From: Fidelibacterota bacterium
GTDB taxonomy: Bacteria; Pseudomonadota; Alphaproteobacteria; Rhodospirillales; Rhodospirillaceae
Reading direction: 5' to 3'
DNA length: 10,870 nucleotides
Assembly (NCBI GenBank): GCA_947473445.1
Contig: CANJEU010000037.1
Span: forward strand, 1-10,870
The notes under the pieces are model-generated. The model saw only the letters and a program-made list of their open reading frames with translations. It made no database searches and had not been told where the DNA came from. How positions within the stretch are numbered: the stretch's first letter is position 1; each line of letters opens with the position of its first letter. The position numbers and the translations under genes were made by a program. Below, piece by piece: positions 6,432 to 10,870 of this stretch.

Positions 6432-7417
6432 TGTCATTGCGCGATTTGCTGCCCGGAGGGAAAACCTCCGATGAAGTCCAACAGCAATACAATACGGAGT
6501 GGTCGCTCAAGCTGAACGAAGGCTTGGCGAAGTCCTCGAGCAAGATCGTCGCCGGGATCGGCGATATTCTGACAAAGAAGAAGCTTGATGATGCCGCGCT
6601 CGCGGAACTCGAGGACCTGCTCATCAGCGCTGATCTCGGCACCGCCACCGCCGGCAAATTGACGCAAGCGCTGGCGAAGAACCGTTTTGGGCGCGACATC
6701 ACGCCCGAGGAAGTGCGCGAGTTCTTCGCCGCCGATATCCGGCGCATTCTCGAGCCGGTCGCCCGCCCGCTGGTCATCGACCCCGACCATAAACCCTTTG
6801 TCGTGTTGGTCGTGGGCGTGAACGGGGCGGGAAAGACAACCACGATCGGCAAGATCGCTCATCAACTCACGGCCGCCGGCAAAAAGGTGTCGATGGCTGC
6901 GGGCGACACCTTCCGTGCCGCCGCTGTCGAGCAGCTCAAGGTGTGGGGCGCGCGCGCGGGGACGCCGGTCTTCGCAAAGGATACGGGCGCCGATGCCGCG
7001 GGCCTTGCTTTCGAGGCTTTGATGGAAGCCAAAAAGCGTGGCGACGACGTGCTCCTGATCGACACGGCAGGACGACTGCAGAACAGGGACACCTTGATGC
7101 AGGAACTGCAGAAGATCGTGCGCGCCATCAATAAGGTTGAGCCCGGCGCGCCGCACGCAACGCTTCTCGTACTCGACGCCACGGTCGGCCAGAACGCGCA
7201 TGCGCAGGTCGAAGTGTTCAAGAGCGTGACCGGCGTCACCGGTCTTGTCCTTACCAAACTCGATGGCACCGCCAAAGGCGGGGTCGTCGTTGCGCTTGCC
7301 GATAAGTTCGGGCTGCCTGTGCACTATGTCGGCGTTGGAGAAGGAGCGAACGACTTGCGGCCCTTTACCTCCCATAACTTCGCGCGCAGTCTCATGGGCC
7401 TTACCCCCGATCCGTAA
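6431..7417 (+). CDS. ftsY: Signal recognition particle receptor FtsY
   Basis: FtsY is the membrane-associated GTPase that receives the SRP-ribosome complex through a symmetric GTP-dependent dimer with Ffh and hands it to SecYEG. The 328 residues contain a helical N domain (about 20-110) and the G domain with P-loop GVNGAGKTT (129-137), DTFRAAA (159-165), DTAGR (211-215), TKLDGTAKGG (275-284) and GVGEGANDLRPF (301-312). The long acidic A domain of E. coli FtsY is absent; only about 20 residues precede the N domain, as in many short bacterial forms, so membrane contact would depend on the amphipathic N-terminal helix. It begins at the ATG overlapping the mtaB stop (TGATG) and ends in TAATG, overlapping the next gene by 1 bp. 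Confidence 0.97.
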   Translation: MSLRDLLPGGKTSDEVQQQYNTEWSLKLNEGLAKSSSKIVAGIGDILTKKKLDDAALAELEDLLISADLGTATAGKLTQALAKNRFGRDITPEEVREFFAADIRRILEPVARPLVIDPDHKPFVVLVVGVNGAGKTTTIGKIAHQLTAAGKKVSMAAGDTFRAAAVEQLKVWGARAGTPVFAKDTGADAAGLAFEALMEAKKRGDDVLLIDTAGRLQNRDTLMQELQKIVRAINKVEPGAPHATLLVLDATVGQNAHAQVEVFKSVTGVTGLVLTKLDGTAKGGVVVALADKFGLPVHYVGVGEGANDLRPFTSHNFARSLMGLTPDP

Positions 7418-8178
7418 TGGCCGATCACCGGATCACGACAGCGCGCGGCTCTCTGTTCGTGCGCGATTGGGGCGAGAGCACGGACGCCGCGCCCATTATT
7501 CTTCTGCATGACTCCCTTGGATGCGTAGCGCTGTGGCGGGACTTCGGGGACCATCTTGCCGCACGGACGCGGCGCCGCGTGATCGCATATGACCGCGCGG
7601 GGTTCGGTCAGTCCGACGCTTACGCGGGACACCTCCCGCTCGACTTTCTCTACACCGAATGCCGCGAGACTCTCCCCCCCATTCTGGCCGCGCTGAATGT
7701 CGGCGAGTTTGTACTCTTCGGCCATAGCGTGGGAGGTGAAATGTCCGTCGCAGGGGCAGCCGATTTCGGCGCGCGCTGCGTCGCGGTCATCAGCGAATCC
7801 GCGCAGATTTTTCCCGAAGATCGCATTAATGAGGGAATTCGCGCCGCCCTGCCTGCACTCGTCCCAGGTCGTCCGCAGTACGAACGCCTGAAAAAGTATC
7901 ACGGTGAAAAAACCGACTGGGTCTTGTCGTCTTGGATCGACAACTGGCTGGACCCGGCTTTTACGCTCGATCTTACGGATCATATGAAGAAGGTACGCTG
8001 CCCTGTGCTCGCCCTTCACGGCGATCTGGACGAATTCGGCAGCACCGCGCAGGCCAAGCACCTGTGCGATCATGTCGCGGGCCCTGCTCAGCTTCATGTC
8101 ATGAGAGATTGCGGCCACGTGCCGCACCGGGATCGGCCGGGGGAAATCCTGGAAACGGTGGCCGCGTTCTTAGCTTAG
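7417..8178 (+). CDS. Alpha/beta-fold hydrolase, substrate unknown
   Basis: The 253-residue product is a compact alpha/beta hydrolase, probably cytoplasmic because no signal peptide or membrane segment is visible. It has an oxyanion-side segment IILLHDSLGCVALWRDF (27-43), AYDRAGFGQSD (57-67), the nucleophile elbow FGHSVGG with S104, a probable catalytic aspartate D205 in HGDLDEFGS (D203 is the alternative), and H234 in DCGHVPHRD. The HD after the first strand replaces the more usual HG. The complete triad suggests an active esterase, thioesterase or C-C hydrolase, but nothing identifies the substrate. Its ATG overlaps the ftsY stop by 1 bp and has no Shine-Dalgarno sequence of its own, so it is likely read with ftsY. 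Its TAG stop overlaps the convergent amidotransferase gene by 4 bp. Confidence 0.88.
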   Translation: MADHRITTARGSLFVRDWGESTDAAPIILLHDSLGCVALWRDFGDHLAARTRRRVIAYDRAGFGQSDAYAGHLPLDFLYTECRETLPPILAALNVGEFVLFGHSVGGEMSVAGAADFGARCVAVISESAQIFPEDRINEGIRAALPALVPGRPQYERLKKYHGEKTDWVLSSWIDNWLDPAFTLDLTDHMKKVRCPVLALHGDLDEFGSTAQAKHLCDHVAGPAQLHVMRDCGHVPHRDRPGEILETVAAFLA

Positions 8179-8906
8179 AGCGCGAGACTATCGAGCCATT
8201 CGCTGAAGCACAGCCGCGCCTGTTTGGTGAGGGTCGCGGCATAGCGCTGGGTATCGGCGCGCAGTGTCTTTACATGGGCGCCTTGTGTCTTGGCGATTTC
8301 CACGGCGTGGCCGACGAACCATTTTTCCAAATCGGGCCCGAGCACCTCGGGGTGACATTGGAACGCGAGGGTGTTCTTTCCCCAACTGAAACACTGATGG
8401 AAGCAGACCCCGGTCCCGGCCAGCAATGTCGCATCCTTCGGAAGATCGAAGGTGTCGCCGTGCCAGTGGAACATGAAGGTCTCTTCCGGACCAACGTGCC
8501 GGACCGGTGATTTATAGCCCGCGGCCGAAAGGATGAGCGGCGACCAACCGATTTCCTTCTCGCGGTTCGGATAGACCCGGGCGCCGAGCGCGCCGGCAAT
8601 GAGCTGCGCGCCGAGGCAGATTCCGAGCGTGGGCTTATCGGCCGCAAGGCGCTGCTGGAGGCCTGCAACCTCGTGCTTAAGGAATGGATAGAGATCATCC
8701 TCATAGGCGCCGATGGGTCCACCGAGAACGACGAGCAGATCAGGCGCCAAAAGATCAACTGCGCCCCAGTCAGCGACCGGCGCTTCGATATAACTGACCC
8801 CCCAACCCCGCGCGTCGAAAAGCTCGGCCAGGACCCCAAGATCTTCAAAGGCAACGTGCCGGATCACGGCAACGCTGACGCTACCCGGCTTGCGTGCACG
8901 CGGCAT
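8175..8906 (-). CDS. Class I glutamine amidotransferase domain protein, stand-alone
   Basis: The 243-residue product is a single class I (triad) glutaminase domain, which hydrolyses glutamine and passes ammonia to an acceptor. The nucleophile C97 is in GICLGAQLIAG, preceded by VVLGGPIGAYEDD (59-71), and the catalytic H185 and E187 are in AFQCHPEV (181-188), so the triad is complete. FMFHWHGDTF (144-153) is typical of the GMP synthase-like stand-alone group. No synthase domain or acceptor-binding domain is fused, and the neighbours are not an obvious partner, so the amidated substrate is unknown; frequent database labels such as 'GMP synthase' would be over-annotation. It starts at ATG 8906 with a strong ribosome-binding site, 36 bp after secA, and is probably transcribed with it. 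Confidence 0.9.
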   Translation of the reverse strand: MPRARKPGSVSVAVIRHVAFEDLGVLAELFDARGWGVSYIEAPVADWGAVDLLAPDLLVVLGGPIGAYEDDLYPFLKHEVAGLQQRLAADKPTLGICLGAQLIAGALGARVYPNREKEIGWSPLILSAAGYKSPVRHVGPEETFMFHWHGDTFDLPKDATLLAGTGVCFHQCFSWGKNTLAFQCHPEVLGPDLEKWFVGHAVEIAKTQGAHVKTLRADTQRYAATLTKQARLCFSEWLDSLAL

Positions 8907-8912
8907 CGCAAA

Positions 8913-8917
8913 CTCCT
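8913..8917 (-). promoter_or_regulatory. Ribosome-binding site of the glutamine amidotransferase
   Basis: The minus strand has AGGAG ending 6 nt before the ATG at 8906-8904, in the 36-bp gap after secA. It supports this start. I see no promoter or terminator in the gap, so co-transcription with secA is likely. Confidence 0.75.
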
Positions 8918-8942
8918 GCTTTAAAATGTTGTCCGAGAGGGC

Positions 8943-10870
8943 TTAAGCGACTTCTTCGACGGTGCCGTGGCAATGTTTGTATTTCTTGCCGGAACCGCAC
9001 GGGCAGCTTTCGTTGCGTGCAACCTTGCCCCAGCTTGATGGATCGCTAGGGTCACGTTGATCCGCCCGAACACGCGGCAACATTCTTTGCGCATCGATGG
9101 CCGAGGGCAGCGGCGCGATCGAACCGACCACGGGCTGCACCTGCTCCTTCACCTCATGACCTTGCGGCGCACGGGGCTCAAGATCCTCAGGTGGGGGCGT
9201 CGTGCGCAACTCAACGCGCGAAAGAATGCTGGTGACGCGCTCACGCAGCCCCGTCAGGAGCAGATTGAACATATCGAACGCCTCGCGCTGGTATTCCAGC
9301 AGCGGCTGCTTCTGCCCGTAGGCGCGCAGGTTCACGCCGTGACGCAGCATATCGAGCTGCGCCAGGTGATCGCGCCACGCCTGGTCGATCATCTGCAGCA
9401 CGAGGCTTTTTTCCACGCGGCGCATCAGATCTGGACCGACGGCATCGGCCTTCTCGTTGAACTTGGCGTCCGAGGCCTGCGTAATCCGTTCGCGGATTTC
9501 TTCCTCGGCGATGCCTTCTTCGGCCGCCCATTCCTTTACCGGAAGGTGGAGATTGAGGACGCGCAGGGCTTCTTCGTGCAGGCCCGGCCAGTCCCATTGT
9601 TCCTGCATCTGCCCGGCGGGAATGAACTTCGCGACGATTTCGTCGATCACTTCGTGACGCATGTCCGCCACGAGTTCCGAAAGGTCTTCGCTGCGCATCA
9701 TGTCCTTGCGCTGCTCGAAGATCACGCGGCGCTGGTCGTTCATGACGTCGTCGTACTGGAGCAGGTTCTTTCGGATATCGAAGTTACGCGCTTCGACCTT
9801 CTGCTGCGCCTTTTCGATGGCCTTATTGATCCACGGATGGATGATGGCCTCTCCCGGCTGCAATCCGAGGCGCTGGAGCATCGAGTCCATACGCTCGGAG
9901 CCGAAGATGCGCATAAGATCGTCCTGCAGCGACAGGAAGAACTTCGAACCGCCCGGATCGCCCTGACGGCCCGATCGGCCGCGCAGCTGGTTATCGATGC
10001 GGCGGCTTTCGTGACGCTCGGTGCCGACGACGTAAAGGCCGCCCGCTGCCATGGCGACTTTCTTCTTCTCGGCGATGTCGGCGCGGATCGCAACGCGCTC
10101 TTCTTCGGTCAGCGCGCGGCCAAGACGATCTTCTTCCTCGCGGAACCGGAACTCGGCGTTACCGCCGAGCTGAATATCGGTCCCGCGGCCGGCCATATTA
10201 GTAGCGATGGTCACCGCGCCCGGCGTACCGGCCTGGGCGATGATGAAGGCTTCTTCGGCGTGATATTTGGCGTTCAGGACCTGCGGATTGATTTTCTTTT
10301 TGCGCAGAACCGCGGCCAGCGTCTCGGACTTTTCGATGGACACGGTGCCGACCAGCACAGGCTGCTGGCGCGCCATGCATTCTTCCACGAGTGTGACGAT
10401 GGCGGCGTATTTTTCCTCGGCGGTACGATAGACCTCGTCGTGCTCATCCTTGCGCGCGCGCGGCACGTTCGGCGGAACGTCAACGACCTCAAGGCCGTAA
10501 ATTTGGCCGAACTCTTCTTCTTCGGTCATGGCCGTTCCGGTCATGCCGGCGAGCTTCGGGTACATGCGGAAGTAGTTCTGAAAAGTAATGCTGGCGAGGG
10601 TCTGGTTCTCGTTTTGAACCGCGACGCCTTCCTTTGCTTCAATGGCCTGGTGCAGGCCTTCGGACAGGCGGCGGCCTTCCATGACGCGGCCGGTGAATTC
10701 GTCGATCAGGTGGACGCGGTTGTCGCGCACAAGATAGTCGACGTCGCGCCGGAAAAGGTGATGGGCGCGCAGCGCCTGGTTCATGTGGTGAACCAGCGAC
10801 ACGTTATGCAAATCGTAGAGTTCGCCTTCAGTGAGAATGCCTGCCTCGCGCAGGAGTCCTTCGGCGAACA
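8943..10870 (-). CDS. secA: Preprotein translocase ATPase SecA, C-terminal two thirds (5' end beyond window)
   Basis: SecA is the ATPase motor that drives unfolded preproteins through SecYEG. About 642 residues are in the window, and the frame stays open to the edge, beginning FAEGLLREAGILTEGELYDL; the Met at 10811 suggested by a simple ORF search is an internal TTG leucine codon. Visible are LVHHMNQALRAHHLFRRDVDY, the PPXD/NBD region IDEFTGRVMEGRRLSEGLHQ, VQNENQTLASITFQNYFRMY, KLAGMTGTAMTE, NMAGRGTDIQLGGN (NBD2) and the motif VI region RRIDNQLRGRSGRQGDPGGS. The helical scaffold and wing domain follow, with LLQYDDVMNDQR. The tail ends with a flexible linker and the zinc-binding SecB/ribosome-contact motif CPCGSGKKYKHCHG (inside 8946-9014), with C-x-C and C-H ligands intact. 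Walker A and B lie upstream, outside the window. Normal for the family. Confidence 0.98.
   Translation of the reverse strand, partial: FAEGLLREAGILTEGELYDLHNVSLVHHMNQALRAHHLFRRDVDYLVRDNRVHLIDEFTGRVMEGRRLSEGLHQAIEAKEGVAVQNENQTLASITFQNYFRMYPKLAGMTGTAMTEEEEFGQIYGLEVVDVPPNVPRARKDEHDEVYRTAEEKYAAIVTLVEECMARQQPVLVGTVSIEKSETLAAVLRKKKINPQVLNAKYHAEEAFIIAQAGTPGAVTIATNMAGRGTDIQLGGNAEFRFREEEDRLGRALTEEERVAIRADIAEKKKVAMAAGGLYVVGTERHESRRIDNQLRGRSGRQGDPGGSKFFLSLQDDLMRIFGSERMDSMLQRLGLQPGEAIIHPWINKAIEKAQQKVEARNFDIRKNLLQYDDVMNDQRRVIFEQRKDMMRSEDLSELVADMRHEVIDEIVAKFIPAGQMQEQWDWPGLHEEALRVLNLHLPVKEWAAEEGIAEEEIRERITQASDAKFNEKADAVGPDLMRRVEKSLVLQMIDQAWRDHLAQLDMLRHGVNLRAYGQKQPLLEYQREAFDMFNLLLTGLRERVTSILSRVELRTTPPPEDLEPRAPQGHEVKEQVQPVVGSIAPLPSAIDAQRMLPRVRADQRDPSDPSSWGKVARNESCPCGSGKKYKHCHGTVEEVA

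Noticed and set aside
6434..7375. 313-codon minus-strand open frame antisense to ftsY
   Set aside because: It covers the ftsY coding region almost exactly and shows no family features; a codon-bias artefact.
7324..8127. 267-codon minus-strand open frame antisense to the alpha/beta hydrolase
   Set aside because: The plus-strand frame has an intact catalytic triad and coupled start; the antisense frame has no motif.
1..10870. Mobile elements, CRISPR arrays, tRNA/rRNA genes, riboswitches, phage or defence genes
   Set aside because: Read through for these and found none; nearly the whole window is filled by recognisable chromosomal genes.

Overview
This is a housekeeping segment of an alphaproteobacterial chromosome, GC-rich (about 60% by eye). 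The evidence is the pairing of two blocks that often sit near each other in Alphaproteobacteria (ffh-rpsP-rimM-trmD and dapF-mtaB-ftsY), the alanine/glutamate-rich tail on ribosomal protein S16, and the sequence style of the proteins. I cannot fix the order or genus. There are no mobile elements, tRNAs, rRNAs, CRISPR arrays or phage genes, and coding density is very high.

Left part, minus strand (1-4192). Reading in the direction of transcription: nhaA (Na+/H+ antiporter), a 162-bp gap with a candidate promoter and a GC-rich hairpin, then ffh (SRP GTPase), rpsP (ribosomal protein S16), rimM (30S maturation factor) and trmD (tRNA m1G37 methyltransferase, cut by the window edge). From ffh onward the gaps are 35, 18 and 2 bp, so these four are very probably one translation/protein-targeting operon.

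Middle, plus strand (4300-8178). After a 107-bp divergent, AT-rich intergenic region with an operator-like dyad come dapF (diaminopimelate epimerase), mtaB (radical-SAM tRNA methylthiotransferase), ftsY (SRP receptor) and an alpha/beta hydrolase of unknown substrate. Neighbours overlap by 4, 1 and 1 bp, which points to one translationally coupled operon.

Right part, minus strand (8175-10870). secA (the C-terminal two thirds, running off the window) is followed after 36 bp by a stand-alone class I glutamine amidotransferase. That gene meets the hydrolase tail to tail with a 4-bp overlap, leaving no room for a dedicated terminator.

Taken together: Ffh, FtsY and SecA are the core of co-translational and post-translational targeting to the SecYEG channel. 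S16, RimM, TrmD and MtaB serve ribosome assembly and tRNA position-37 modification. DapF supplies meso-DAP for lysine and peptidoglycan. NhaA, the hydrolase and the amidotransferase are the variable passengers. I did not find a new biological system here. The points worth a second look are modest: nhaA lying between two conserved blocks, two strong inverted repeats in regulatory positions, and two enzymes of unknown substrate coupled to essential genes.
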